Source: Arabidopsis thaliana
Taxonomy: Eukaryota; Streptophyta; Magnoliopsida; Brassicales; Brassicaceae
Length of the DNA stretch: 64,000 bases
Direction: 5' to 3'
Assembly (NCBI RefSeq): GCF_000001735.4
Contig: NC_003070.9
Span: 17,779,971 to 17,843,970 of the forward strand
The first letter of the stretch is position 1; each line of letters starts with the position of its first letter. Both the position numbers and the translations under genes were made by a program. This document shows positions 22,893 to 34,255 of this stretch, in pieces. The notes beneath the pieces were generated by a model. It was not told the origin of the DNA. It was given only the letters and a program-made list of their open reading frames with translations, and did not search any database.

Positions 22893-24912
22893 ATGAGCTG
22901 TTTTGGCTGGTGTGGGAGTGAGGATGTTCGTAATCCTGCTGACACCGGACCAAGTCAAGCACATAACTCAATAGGTAGCTCACATATTTCAACTGCACCA
23001 CTTGTCTTTGTTTTTCTTATATTGTCCAGTTTTTGGCTTCTAAGTAAGTTAATAGGAATTGAATCGTTGTAAAGGTTACAATGGACGCCACCATCAAAGA
23101 GCTGATCCACCAATGAACCAACCAGTAGTTAACATGCAGCCTATCGCTGTACCAGCCATTCCAGTGGATGAACTGGAAGATATAACCGAGAACTTTAGTT
23201 CAGAGGTATTAGTCGGTAAAGGTTCATATGGAAGAGTGTTTTACGGTGTTCTTAAAAGCGGTAAAGAAGCTGCCATCAAGAAACTTTACCCTACTAAGCA
23301 GCCAGATCAAGAATTTCTTTCCCAGGTAGATACTAAAATTAAAGTACATCATTTCAGTTTTTACTAACCTTAGCTTAGACCGTATATATGGATCATTTGT
23401 TTAAATGGTCCAGCATCAAAACCACTCCTTTGGAAAATGTTCTGTTTTATGATATAGAAAACTTTAACAGGTATCAATGGTTTCAAGACTGCACCACGAA
23501 AATGTTGTAGCACTTATGGCCTATTGTGTTGATGGCCCTCTCCGTGTTCTTGCTTATGAATTTGCCACTTATGGAACTCTTCATGATGTTCTTCACGGTG
23601 AGTGTGGTTAACGTAAACCATTGCTCGGATACCGGATCACTCACTCAATAAAAACTAACATACAAGAGGGAAAAAACTATGCAATGTGGTGTTTCTTTGG
23701 TGCAGGTCAAACAGGTGTCATAGGAGCACTACAAGGTCCTGTTATGACGTGGCAACGAAGAGTCAAAATAGCTCTTGGTGCAGCCAGAGGACTTGAGTAC
23801 TTGCATAAGAAGGTGAACCCTCAGGTTATCCACCGAGATATCAAAGCTAGCAACATACTTCTGTTTGATGATGATATTGCCAAAATTGGTGATTTTGATT
23901 TGTATGATCAAGCCCCTAACATGGCTGGTCGCCTTCACTCATGTCGTATGGCACTAGGAGCATCTCGTTCTCACTGTCCAGAGTAATTCCTTTTAAATAT
24001 GTTCTCTATCTTGAACAGTTTGTTTGATTCAGATTAATCTAGAGGCTATATATAGACGTCTTCTTTGAACATTTTGAGTTATTTATTTCAGACATGCAAT
24101 GACAGGAATATTGACCACAAAGAGCGATGTCTACAGTTTTGGCGTTGTTCTGTTGGAGCTCCTTACGGGTCGTAAACCAGTAGATCGTACCTTACCGCGT
24201 GGACAACAAAATTTAGTGACATGGGTATTGTTAAGCGTAATCTTCTTTGTTTCTGATAATGGTTTGCTTGCAATGACAAGAGAAGCTTTTAAGATCAGTC
24301 TGTAAAAATAAGTAAAAAAAACTTCAAGAAATCTTGGAGTAAATTAAAACCCTTCTTAGGCATATAGAAATGTAACTTAGGACGTTAAAGTTAACAAGAA
24401 AGTAGCTGGAATTTGTGCAAATGGATAAAACTTTTATCATAAAAGTGAAATATTGCTGCTCAATGATAAACATGTTGTGTGTTGTCTCAGGCAACCCCTA
24501 AACTAAGCAAAGACAAAGTGAAGCAATGCGTTGATGCAAGACTACTTGGAGAGTACCCTCCCAAAGCTGTTGCCAAGGTATTAATCGCATAACATTGTTT
24601 TCCTCACATTGTTTCATTGCAGCAAAAATGATTTAACTTAGAAGACTAGTTTATCTGCTGGCATTAGAATCAAAGTAGCGATATTTGTTGTCCGCATTCA
24701 TCTCTCTGACAACTGAAACATTTCATGAGCCTGATTTCATTTGCTATATGCATATGGTCTGATACAATGATCAGCTAGCTGCGGTGTCTGCACGCTGTGT
24801 GCATTATGATCCAGATTTTAGACCAGACATGAGCATTGTGGTGAAGGCACTTCAACCTCTTTTAAACTCTTCTCGTTCCTCTCCTCAGACTCCACATTGG
24901 AATCCTTATTGA
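22893..24912 (+). CDS. Pti1-like receptor-like cytoplasmic kinase, copy 2, altered activation segment
   Basis: Seven exons (22893-22974, 23075-23325, 23471-23597, 23706-23982, 24092-24224, 24491-24577, 24775-24912) give 364 residues. Exon phases and lengths equal those of copy 1 except that exon 4 is one codon longer. The N-terminal cysteines (MSCFGWCG), glycine loop [11 protein letters not shown], catalytic lysine and HRDIKASN are kept. The activation segment is changed: [13 protein letters not shown] stands where copy 1 has [12 protein letters not shown], so the GT-FGY part of the P+1 loop is lost and APE became CPE. The final intron acceptor sites are intact, so the gene is still readable. 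It is either an impaired kinase, a decoy, or one with changed substrate binding. Confidence 0.92.
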
Positions 24913-25214
24913 CCAAATATTCAATCCCCCATATCTCATCTACGACTACTTCATGATGATTATCAAAGTGTATTATTCACTTTGAAGTATATTTATGTAA
25001 TTTTTTGGGACCTTATCTCATTAAATCTTCATTTTAAGACCCACTTTTCGACATTTGTGTATGTCTATATTTTATCATTATTATGTTTTATGTATTTTGT
25101 GATGTAGTTTGCAATACACATCAAAATAAATAAGCACCAAATTTTGTTTGTTCAAGGTAAAGTCATGAGTTAAAAAAAAAAAAAACTCGTTTCTAAATTC
25201 TGATACTACATTTT

Positions 25215-25360
25215 AATTCAGAGATTATAATAGGAATTTGCAATACACATCAAGATATATAAAAATTAACAGAATTTACTCACTGTTGTTAGTGAGATTA
25301 TAATAGGAATTTGCAATACACATCAAACTAAATAAAAAGTAACAGAATTTACTCCAAATT
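25215..25360. repeat. Short direct repeats downstream of kinase copy 2
   Basis: GATTATAATAGGAATTTGCAATACACATCAA followed by an A-rich tail and AACAGAATTTACTC occurs twice (from about 25224 and about 25296). A diverged copy of its core lies at 22089 after kinase copy 1 and another at about 25110. It is probably part of a small non-autonomous transposon carried through the tandem duplication. The stretch 24913-25700 otherwise has no gene. Confidence 0.5.
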
Positions 25361-25811
25361 GAAACAGAATTTACTGTGCGAGACAACAAAAAATTTATTA
25401 TAACAGAATCTAATCCAAATTGAAACATCAATAAAATGATTTTTTTTTTTTTTCAATTTTTTGTTTGATACTTTTTAAAAATAACATTTAAGTCCTCGTC
25501 AATGCACGCATCAAATTTGTATTATACGGTATTATCTAATAATATTTCGTATTAAATACGTATATAATTTTGATTTTGAAAAGTTGAGATATATAGTTTT
25601 GGAACATAATGGGCCCATTAATTCTAATTATTTCATAACTAATTTAAAAATATGCTGAAGTAAGTCCCCCGTCAAGGACATAAAACCATAACCGTTAGAT
25701 CAAAGATTTACGTCCTGCAAATTCATCTCCACCGTCGTTAGTTTCACCAATTTCATTATTTCTCTTATTTAATATTCTTTTCTTAATAATAAATCTCTCT
25801 CTTCTTCCGAT

Positions 25812-26000
25812 ATGCAGAGAGCATTATATGCACACAGTAGCAAAGCTCTCTCCAAGTTTCTGACTCACTTCACCTGCTTCATCGATTCGCCATTGAAGCT
25901 CTTACGCATTTATCATCGGCAAAACTTCTTGGAGTTATCGGAAAAGTTTCTTCATCAACGGTGGTTGAAGTATCTGATCCCTCTCGCTATGTTAAACTAG
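25812..26000 (+). promoter_or_regulatory. Upstream open reading frame (62 codons) in transporter leader
   Basis: An ATG at 25812 opens a 62-codon frame (MQRALYAHSSKALSKF to LIPLAMLN) inside the probable leader exon of the transporter that starts at 26294. A plausible leader intron (donor 26055, acceptor 26182) separates it from the main start. A second 17-codon uORF lies at 26192-26245, after the acceptor. Both would be expected to lower translation of the main frame if the leader starts before 25812. Confidence 0.45.
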
Positions 26001-26293
26001 ATTCGAACGTTTGTTCCCAAAGCCGAGATTCGCATTTCGGCTTCTCATTTCGAGGTAATGGTTTCTCTGGATCTGATTTGTGATCTATCGATTTCTCCTT
26101 TAGTGATTTTAGGATTTTTGGGGGTTTTTGTGTGTGTAAACTTAAATCTGAAGTTTCCGATTGATTTTGTTTTGGATTTCAGATTTCGTTTATGGAATCT
26201 CTGGATCTTATGTTGTGTGTGGGATTATACTTCCCTATATTGTAACTATCGAAAGAAAACTGCATCTACGGTGATTGCGGAGAGGAGAAAAAA

Positions 26294-28634
26294 ATGGCGA
26301 AGATGATAAACAAGACGCTTGTACTTACATATATCTACTTACTAATCTACATTATTCTTTCTTCTGGAGTTATACTATACAACAAGGTGATTGCAGATTC
26401 TACTTTATTTGTTTATCTAGATCTTCATATAGTTTGTGGATTTTTTGCATGTTGTAGCTTGTATAAACTAGGATTTGAGTTTAGATACGAATGTTGTGTA
26501 TATGAAATGAAACCATAGAGGAAGATCTTTGTGCTGTAGAGTAGTACTATTTCATAGACTTTGTTACTGATTATAGAGGCTGAGTTTAATTAGTATCTAT
26601 CGTTTTTTGGATTTCTCTTGCAGTGGGTTCTATCTCCGAAATACTTCAATTTTCCACTTCCTATAACATTGACAATGATCCATATGGGATTTTCTGGATT
26701 CGTGGCTTTCCTTCTTATTCGGGTATTCAAGGTACAGCGATTACACTTCCATTTAAGTGAATGTTACATTTGTCCACTTGTTTGGAGTATGCTACATGCT
26801 CGTCTTATGCTGAGTACTCCTTATAATAGGTAGGTAATAAGTATCTTTTTTGTGATGTAGGTTGTCTCTCCTGTTAAAATGACTTTCGAAATGTAAGCCA
26901 GCTTACTGTATTCTTTACTTCATTTTTTTGGCATCTGTACTTTTCATAATCTCTTTCTTTTCTTAACATGTTTTCTGGACTCCAGATATGTGACATGTGT
27001 GGTGCCTATAAGCGCATTCTTTGCATCCAGTCTCTGGTAAGTCTTTGGTCCATATACTTGTGCCACATATTAGGTTTATAGATGCTCTCTGTCCTGGACT
27101 CCTAGTACTGTAAATTTCATATTCTGAGTTTTGACATTGCGTCATACCTGCTGTCTGAATTGTTTCTTGAGTATTCTTTTACTCCTTTTTACAGGTTTGG
27201 AAATACTGCATATTTGCACATTTCAGTTGCTTTCATACAGATGCTCAAAGCACTAAGTATGTGAAAACACAAATTCTTTTTTGGCTCAAAACCTATATTA
27301 GTTTCTGAACTCTGATCATGTTGCAAAGCTTTTTAACACATGAATATGGAATGACAGTGCCGGTAGCAACATTTCTTATGGCCGTTGTTTGTGGCACGGA
27401 CAAAGCAAGGTGTGACGTGTTCATGAACATGGTGCTGGTGAGTGTTGGAGTTGTAGTATCCTCCTATGGGGAAATTAATTTCAATGTAATCGGCACGGTC
27501 TACCAGGTCATGGGAATATTTGCTGAAGCACTTAGACTGGTGCTAACTCAAGTTCTTCTTCAGAAAAAGGGCTTGACGTTGAACCCAGTCACCAGCTTAT
27601 ACTATATAGCTCCATGCAGGTACGCAGTCCTGACACAGCTCAAACCTTTCTTATTTAAATTTCAGCTTAAGATGAATACTTGTCCTAATACTTCGTCAGT
27701 TCGTTGACTTGATGTGACCTCGTGTTCGTGTTGTCTTATATTTTACTAAGTTGCATCACTGCATGCTTATTAAGACCATGTATTATTTCTAGCTAGATGC
27801 AAAGAATCTACTCTAGTGCACATTAAACTTAGGAATCTTTCTTGATTTTGTGCAGCTTTGTTTTCCTGTCCTTGCCTTGGTATGTGCTGGAGAAACCAAA
27901 TATAGATGTCTCGCAGATCCAATTCAACTTCTGGATCTTTTTCTCAAACGCTCTCTGCGCACTTGCCTTAAACTTCTCCATATTCTTAGTAATCGGAAGA
28001 ACAGGCGCTGTAACAATCCGGGTTGCTGGGGTTCTCAAAGACTGGATTCTCATAGCCCTCTCCACTGTCATATTTCCTGAGTCCACAATCACTGGGCTGA
28101 ATATAACTGGATATGCTATAGGTTTGTTTCTTCTATCACAAAAAGTAATTGGATGAGCTCTAAAAGTTGTGCATTGTTAACTATCTTCTCCTTATCATAT
28201 GTGTTTGGTGCAGCGCTCTGTGGTGTTGTAATGTACAATTACATAAAAATCAAGGATGTAAAAGCGATTCAACCAACCACTGACAGCCTCCCAGATCGAA
28301 TCACGAAGGTACAGGCCATTAATCTGTTTACTGAATTTTACTTGTTCATTCACTAGCTCTGGAGAGTAGAAAAGGGTGTTCAATCCAGGTCCAACTCGGT
28401 TTGTCGTTCCTGGAATTGTAGTCACCAAAGTAAAACCTAATCTTATGTTGCATCACCTATGTATATTTATATAAGGATTTGGTCCAAATAATTGAGCAGG
28501 ACTGGAAGGAGAAGAATTCGTCAGATGGGGGGAGCCCCAGAGGATTGGAGCTTAACGATGAAGAAGCCCCTCTGATAACGTCGCGGTTGTCGCATATTGG
28601 CCGGACTCAGCTTGGAAACCACACGGCAGTCTGA
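26294..28634 (+). CDS. Nucleotide-sugar/triose-phosphate translocator family transporter
   Basis: Nine exons (26294-26386, 26624-26731, 26861-26892, 26986-27036, 27195-27256, 27358-27619, 27856-28121, 28214-28308, 28500-28634) give 367 residues. About ten hydrophobic segments, the TPT-type core (LPITLTMIHMGFSG, VAFIQMLKALMPVATFLMA, SFVFLSLPWYVLEKP) and GAVTIRVAGVLKDWILIALS near the end place it in the KT/NST-type drug-metabolite superfamily, acting as an antiporter in Golgi or another endomembrane. The substrate cannot be told from sequence. The N terminus has no plastid transit peptide. The tail is acidic-hydrophilic (SPRGLELNDEEAPLITSRLSHIG), with a possible D/E-x-x-LI sorting motif (DEEAPLI). 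The gene is convergent with NPSN12. Confidence 0.93.
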
Positions 28635-29252
28635 GAATGACCGTTATGTTGTTTCACTTCTCAGGTGAAAATGTCTTTTATCTCTTTTGGAACCCAAACA
28701 GTTTTAAATAGAATTTACCTCGGATTACTTAACATTGTTAGTTCTACAAAAAAAAGAAACGCAAAATTATTTGTAGGGTCTCTGAAAGTTATAAATGTTT
28801 TCACTAGACAGCGTAGCTCCGGACCCGGCCTTGGTCTACTCTTTATGATCCAAACAGTTCTGACTTCTGAGTGTGTGGCCCTGTATTTGATATTTTCCCT
28901 TTCTATATTAGCTGGAAATACTATAAATTTTGTTTAACTGATTTTACAAATTTGTGGATCATTATAATGTTCAAAAAACTAAGGGTAGAACATATCTATT
29001 ACTATAATATGATTACCACTGGCTCCTTAGATGTCTTGGACAATAAAACGGATCTTATAAAATATATTGAACTTGGTATAAAATTATACAACATGTGGTC
29101 ATAAGTTAAAGAATGATGATATATGATACAAAACTCTAATGAAAGCTCAAATTTAAATGACATAAACAAGCCCTCTTTCATGAAAGAATGAACACACACG
29201 CAACAGCAAGTGTAATATGCACCAAACCTTCCCTCTCGGCCCTGCCAAAAGG
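28635..29252. other. Convergent intergenic region, no gene seen
   Basis: Holds the 3' UTRs of the transporter (+) and NPSN12 (-). A piece at about 28790-28850 is unusually GC-rich (AGCTCCGGACCCGGCCTTGG), but nothing coding is supported. Confidence 0.45.
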
Positions 29253-31686
29253 CTATTCTCTGAAGTACAAGAGCTTTCTCGATTGCGCTGGAGGAGCTAG
29301 TCCAGGGATGTCTCTGATGTCTTTGTTGTTTGGGTTCACGATCTGTGTTTTTATTTAAGCAGTGTTAAAACTTGCTTAAGGAATCATAGCTTTATTTGGG
29401 CCGTAATGAGAAAAGTTGGAGAGTGCAATGGTTACCTTCACAATGATTATAGCTATAACACCACAGACAATCAGAAACAGGAACGCCATTATGCATTTAT
29501 CTGTAGCTACCTGTGACAAGAAAGAATTGAGGTTGAAAGGAAACGGTGATAATAGTTAGACACAATTTTAGCTTTTGCAGTGTCTTAGAATCTTATGTCC
29601 TGTGAGAGATCATACAAACCTGTCTTCCTATCTCTTTCACCAGCTGCGAAGCTTTCTTAAGAGAGAACTGAATTGTGTCTAGGTCGTTTACAACGCGGCC
29701 CATTTGATCCGTCTGAAAATATTTAGGTCAGCATATTTGGAACTACACCTGATAAGAATATCGAGAAGAGATGGTGAATGCTTTGTGTTACCTGTCCCTT
29801 TAAGTTAGATGCAGTTTGAGTGCCAACTTCGAGTGTCTGATGCACAACCTGGAAAGAAACACTGGATGTTACTAGAGACATAGCATCAAAGACTGAGTGA
29901 GATATACTTCTTTCTGTAACTTACCTGTTTAGAACGTTCAATAGCCTGGTCAGTCTCGTCCATCCTTTTCATTCCAGCATCGACAAGCTCTTGGTTTGAC
30001 ATTGCTACATATATATAAACGATAAAACAAGAGTCAACATAAAGTTCCACACTTTTTCCACAGGATAGTTCAAGGACAATTATTCTTGGAACACATGTAG
30101 ATATTAGAAATCCAGCCACATATGATCCTCCACTAGAAATTTACTAACATCAAACCACCAACATAAACACATTAAAAGGTAAAGTAGGTAAACAGTTACT
30201 GTCATATATGTCTCTCCACTAGAAACTTACTGAAACACATCAAATGATACCAAACCATTAGCCAAAAGTGCAGGACTAACTATCCTACCCATTCTGATAT
30301 ATAGAAAACAGTTTAAGCTTCCAATGTGTCAAATTTTGGACTTTTTCTGGTTGCAGAAGAAAATCAACTGAATAGATGACATATTTAGACAGACTCACTT
30401 GAAGCCATTTGGACGTTTTCTTCAGCTGTGGGTTCACCGCTGACTCCAGCTCCAGTATCAAAAAGTTCAACTTTCTTGTTGCCGAGTGTATTCAAGTACC
30501 TGAAGTCACACAACAAATGGGAATGTATTAACACATACCGATCTATATCTCTATATAAAAAAACATACATTTGCTAAAAGGATTGGTATATGAGAAAATC
30601 AAATATAGGGACAGACAATGAAGCTCCTTGGAAGTAGACGTACTTACGTTTTTCTTAGTGCAACATAAGAGTTGAGTTCCTTAATCTGTCACATAAATCA
30701 CTGGAAATATCAACAAGCAGATTTTGAAAAGACATAACAACCAGATGCTAGCGAGAAATTAAGGTAGATAAATCGAGAGATTCACACAAAAACACTCAGA
30801 ATCTACATTGATATACCACTGAATCAACATGCTTTTCGATGGTGACCCAAAACTCAAGTGAGGCGAGAAAGCTGAACTTTATATTCCAATACTAACTTCA
30901 GAAATATCACACTAACACGAAGCTTAAAAAGTATCATGTCCTCCATAGATTTCATCAACACACAGATTATTATAAGTAATAAGAAGTAAACTCACCATAG
31001 ATTGTTTCTCATCATTCAATTGCTTATTTACTTGAGGAGAATTTCGAGCTTCCCCATCTTTGAGTTCACGATCAAACTCCTTAACCAACCTAACGTGAAG
31101 CGCAGAGATTTAAAAATCGTTGATCACCAAAAAAAACTCTTTCCTACTCATGATTACACATCTCATCCATCTCAAATAATACATTTTCCCACAATGCAAA
31201 AACATAATCACCAATAGACTTACAACATTTTAGTTCTCATGAAAAATTCAATCCCTCATCTAACACCGGAAAGTTCGAGTAGTAAAAAAACTGATATCTT
31301 GGAGAAAGTGAATACCTTTTACAGTCTCTCATCTTCTCAGCAAGTTCTTCGAGTTGCTTGCTTTGTCTACTAGAATCCTTGATCTTATCCAACCTCTGGA
31401 AGCCATTCCTGCATATCAATGTTGAATCTCACTTTTAAAGAAAAAAATCATAAGACTTGTGCCTCAGATTCACTATCCCAACTCTTATTTTCTCGTCTGT
31501 GAAACTCAAATTCAATCTCCTAACAAATCTAGTTCCCAAAAAATCTATAGTCTTGTCGATAACGTACACTCGAATGAAAAATTGAAGAGATAGTTAAGAG
31601 AAAGCATACGCGAGGGCTCGGAAATGGTCACGGATTTCTCCGTGAATCTGCTCCAAATGAGGGCTCATCGGCAATTCAGACGCCAT
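29253..31686 (-). CDS. NPSN12: Novel plant SNARE, Qb class
   Basis: Ten exons on the minus strand (31686-31610, 31408-31316, 31089-30996, 30685-30648, 30499-30399, 30004-29925, 29848-29792, 29712-29620, 29510-29436, 29342-29253) give 265 residues. The protein has an N-terminal helical region (HLEQIHGEIRDHFRALANGF, KQLEELAEKMRDCKRLVKEFDREL), a SNARE helix (about residues 126-200; MSNQELVDAGMKRMDETDQAIERSK) and a membrane anchor (CIMAFLFLIVCGVIAIIIVK, about 217-236) with a short luminal tail. NPSN proteins are plant-specific Qb-SNAREs found at the plasma membrane and cell plate, pairing with syntaxins such as SYP132 or KNOLLE, SYP71 and VAMP72. All splice phases agree. The start at 31686 gives the expected MASELPMSP N terminus. 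Confidence 0.95.
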
Positions 31687-32285
31687 ATCTGCCGGATTAT
31701 TTCAGGCTCCGGCGATTGAAAAGACAAAACCCTAAGAGCAAACCCAGAAATCCTTCCCCCTCAAAAAAAAAAAACTTTTTCACCGCATCAAAATCATTCC
31801 CAAAGACTGAAAAGAAAAACCCTAATTTGGAAGAGAAGAAACTGATAAAAATGGAAAAAGATCGGAGAACGAAAACGCGGCAGAGCTTAAGCTCTCATCG
31901 AACGGAAAAAAGGAAAGAGAGAATTGAAGTTCAGTGCGAGGCTAATCTCGTAATTATTTGCTTATTTGAAAAAGTATAATATTAGTTTGATTATTAAAAA
32001 AAACAGAGAGATTTGACAGCGAAGCTCCACCATGTTTTAGATCATATATAGCCGTTTGAAGAAAAAAACTGAAAATGTCGTCCACATTGTGCTACACTCT
32101 GTCCCTATAGGACCTACGCAACTTTTCTATAAGCCATATTTCAAATATTTCCGGTTATTTTTGACATCTTAATATATATATGACAGTTAAAAACAAGCAG
32201 ATTAAAAATATTTATTTTTAAAAAGTTCAACCAATCATAATAAAGACTACAGAATATAAATATTAAATAAAATATTAAAATAATA
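31687..32285. other. NPSN12 promoter region and AT-rich flank of the Mutator-like element
   Basis: Immediately upstream of NPSN12 there is a purine-rich leader on the + strand sense. From about 32120 the sequence is AT-rich. It may be the left half of an older MITE into which the Mutator-like element inserted, since AAACGGAGGGAGTAT at about 33989 looks like the right end of such an element. No gene is seen. Confidence 0.35.
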
Positions 32286-32295
32286 TATAATTTTT
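32286..32295. repeat. Left target-site duplication of the Mutator-like element
   Basis: TATAATTTTT, identical to 33913-33922 on the other side of the element. Confidence 0.85.
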
Positions 32296-33912
32296 GGGAA
32301 AAATGTTATTTAATACCTCAACTAACAAAAAATGGCCAAATTAACCGTGAACTCGTGAAATGGCCGTTTTAACTCTCAACAAAAAGTTGACTTCTGTTTT
32401 AACCTTTAAGTTTGCGTTGACTCGGCCTAATTAACCACCGTTAAAAATCCTTCTAACAGCGTAATTGACAGCCGTTATAGAACATCCGTTAAGGTGATAC
32501 GACGACGTTTTGTGCTATCAATACGACGACGTTTTGTGCTATCAATAGAACATCCGTTAAGGTGATACGACGATCATTTCGAGCTGCCTCTACTCTATCA
32601 TCATCTTCATCGTCAGAGGACAAAGGATCTGGAATCTTGTCTTCATCCCATATATCATCTCCGCCGTCATTGTCACTAGCTTCTTCTTCTCCATTAGCCT
32701 CTGGAAAATCTCTTTCCATGTCTAAGTTACCATCTTCTTCGACACCTAATCCAGCAGTATCATCTTCTTCTCTATTAGTATCTACTGCATCATCAACCTC
32801 ATCGCAGTCTTCATCTCCTTGGACTGCACAGTCATCGTCTTCATCAAGAGCAGGAACTTCAGCCTCTAAATCCTCCTCTTCTTCATCTCTGATTCTCCTT
32901 CGTTTACTTCGTCTAAGTGGAGCACGAACTTCAACGCCTGATTCAATGTGAGCTTCCTCGTGAGCTTCCTCTTCTCCGCCACAAGACGTTTCACCTAAAG
33001 CTTCCTCTTCCTCTTGTCCAATTTCACGACGAGTTGATTCTTCAACTGCAACATCAGCTTCCTCTTCCAATCTATTTTGCCTTCGTTTACTTCGCCTAAG
33101 TGGAGAACAAACTGCGGTTGCATTTCCCACATCAACGGACTGACCTCGAGCTTCTTCTCCAATTTGATTTGCTTCTCCTTCCGGCATTGGTTCAACTGCA
33201 TCGTGAGCTTCTTCTTCCAATCTGATTTGCCTTCGTTTACTTCGCCTAAGTGGAGAACGAACTTCGGCCACATCTGCCACATCAACATTTGATACTACAT
33301 TCGCTTGACCTCGAGCTTCTTCTCCAATTCGATCTGCTTCTCCTTCCGGCGTTGCTTTAGCTGCATCTTGTGCTCCCTCTTCTCCGCCACAAGACTCAGA
33401 TACCACATTCGTTTCACCCACAACTTCTTCTCCAATTTCATCTCTTTCTCCTCGCGGTAGTGCTTCAACTCCATCTCCCACCAAATTCTCTGATTCGTGA
33501 AGCATTGGAGATCCAATCATCATAACGACGCCATTCTTTCTAACTAATGGCATTTCAGAAAACGAATTGAAGCAATTAGGGTTTCGATTTTGATTTTGGG
33601 GGCAGGATTAGGTTTCGATTTGGGTTTAGGGTAATTGATTTTGTTTTGAGAAATTATATTCTCGATTTTGATTTCTCTTTAGCACGAAAACGGCGTCGTA
33701 AGACTATAGTAACAGATGCTTAACGGACTAAAACGGCTGTCAATTACGCTGTTAGAAGGATTTTTAACGGTGGTTAATTAGGCCGAGTCAACGCAAACTT
33801 AAAGGTTAAAACAGAAGTCAACTTTTTGTTGAGAGTTAAAACGGCCATTTCACGAGTTCACGGTTAATTTGGCCATTTTTTGTAAGTTGAGGTATTAAAT
33901 AACATTTTTCCC
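32296..33912. mobile_element. Mutator-like DNA transposon with 181-bp terminal inverted repeats
   Basis: The left end (32296-32476, starting GGGAAAAATGTTATTTAATA) and the right end (33732-33912) are inverted copies of each other over 181 bases; I find a single mismatch (CTA versus TTA near position 28 of the repeat). TATAATTTTT stands directly outside both ends (32286-32295 and 33913-33922), a 10-bp target-site duplication. Long inverted repeats with a 9- to 11-bp duplication define MULEs. The near-identity of the ends means recent insertion. The interior holds one open frame that encodes only the acidic N-terminal part of a MuDR-type protein, so the element is non-autonomous. A 45-bp segment (GAACATCCGTTAAGGTGATACGACGA) is repeated inside the left end at about 32482-32575. 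Confidence 0.9.
32489..33553 (-). CDS. MuDR-type N-terminal acidic protein fragment inside the element
   Basis: An uninterrupted 354-codon frame fills the element. It has three internal repeats, each with a basic PLRRSKRR motif (RSPLRRSKRRQIR, CSPLRRSKRRQNR, RAPLRRSKRRRIR) between acidic Glu-rich spacers (EEARGQ, PEGEA). It ends in GGDDIWDEDKIPDPLSSDDEDDD, the acidic block that precedes the DNA-binding and DDE regions in plant MuDR transposases. After that block the frame runs into the element's end, so DNA-binding, catalytic and SWIM domains are all absent. The basic motifs could be nuclear signals. It may be a leftover piece of a transposase gene or an independent non-enzymatic protein that has kept its frame. 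Confidence 0.7.
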   Translation of the reverse strand: MPLVRKNGVVMMIGSPMLHESENLVGDGVEALPRGERDEIGEEVVGETNVVSESCGGEEGAQDAAKATPEGEADRIGEEARGQANVVSNVDVADVAEVRSPLRRSKRRQIRLEEEAHDAVEPMPEGEANQIGEEARGQSVDVGNATAVCSPLRRSKRRQNRLEEEADVAVEESTRREIGQEEEEALGETSCGGEEEAHEEAHIESGVEVRAPLRRSKRRRIRDEEEEDLEAEVPALDEDDDCAVQGDEDCDEVDDAVDTNREEDDTAGLGVEEDGNLDMERDFPEANGEEEASDNDGGDDIWDEDKIPDPLSSDDEDDDRVEAARNDRRITLTDVLLIAQNVVVLIAQNVVVSP

Positions 33913-33922
33913 TATAATTTTT
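33913..33922. repeat. Right target-site duplication of the Mutator-like element
   Basis: TATAATTTTT, identical to 32286-32295. Confidence 0.85.
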
Positions 33923-34255
33923 ATAGAAACTTGAAAACAACTTATAAAGTAAAACAAAAAATTTGATCTAAAACAACTTATATTATGAAACGGAGGGAGT
34001 ATACTGATGTAATTACCACCTTAAAAAATGAATTGCTGCTATGAGCATCTTCATAAGGAGCCAGGTACATGAATTTAAAGAAGCTGTGTTACAAGAGCAG
34101 GACCGGTCCTGAACTAAGCTAATGAACTAACTAAAAATATACACAAAAAAATATAGTTTTTTGTACATAGATCCAGTGATCAAGAACATTGAAAATGTCT
34201 CTAGCATCCCGGATTCAAATATTTTAGAATAGGCTGACATAATTTCTGCTATTGG

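Noticed and set aside
32562-32951. Ser-rich + strand frames opposite the element protein
   Set aside because: Antisense shadow of Glu/Asp codons of the minus-strand frame (GAA/GAT read as TTC/ATC/TCT).
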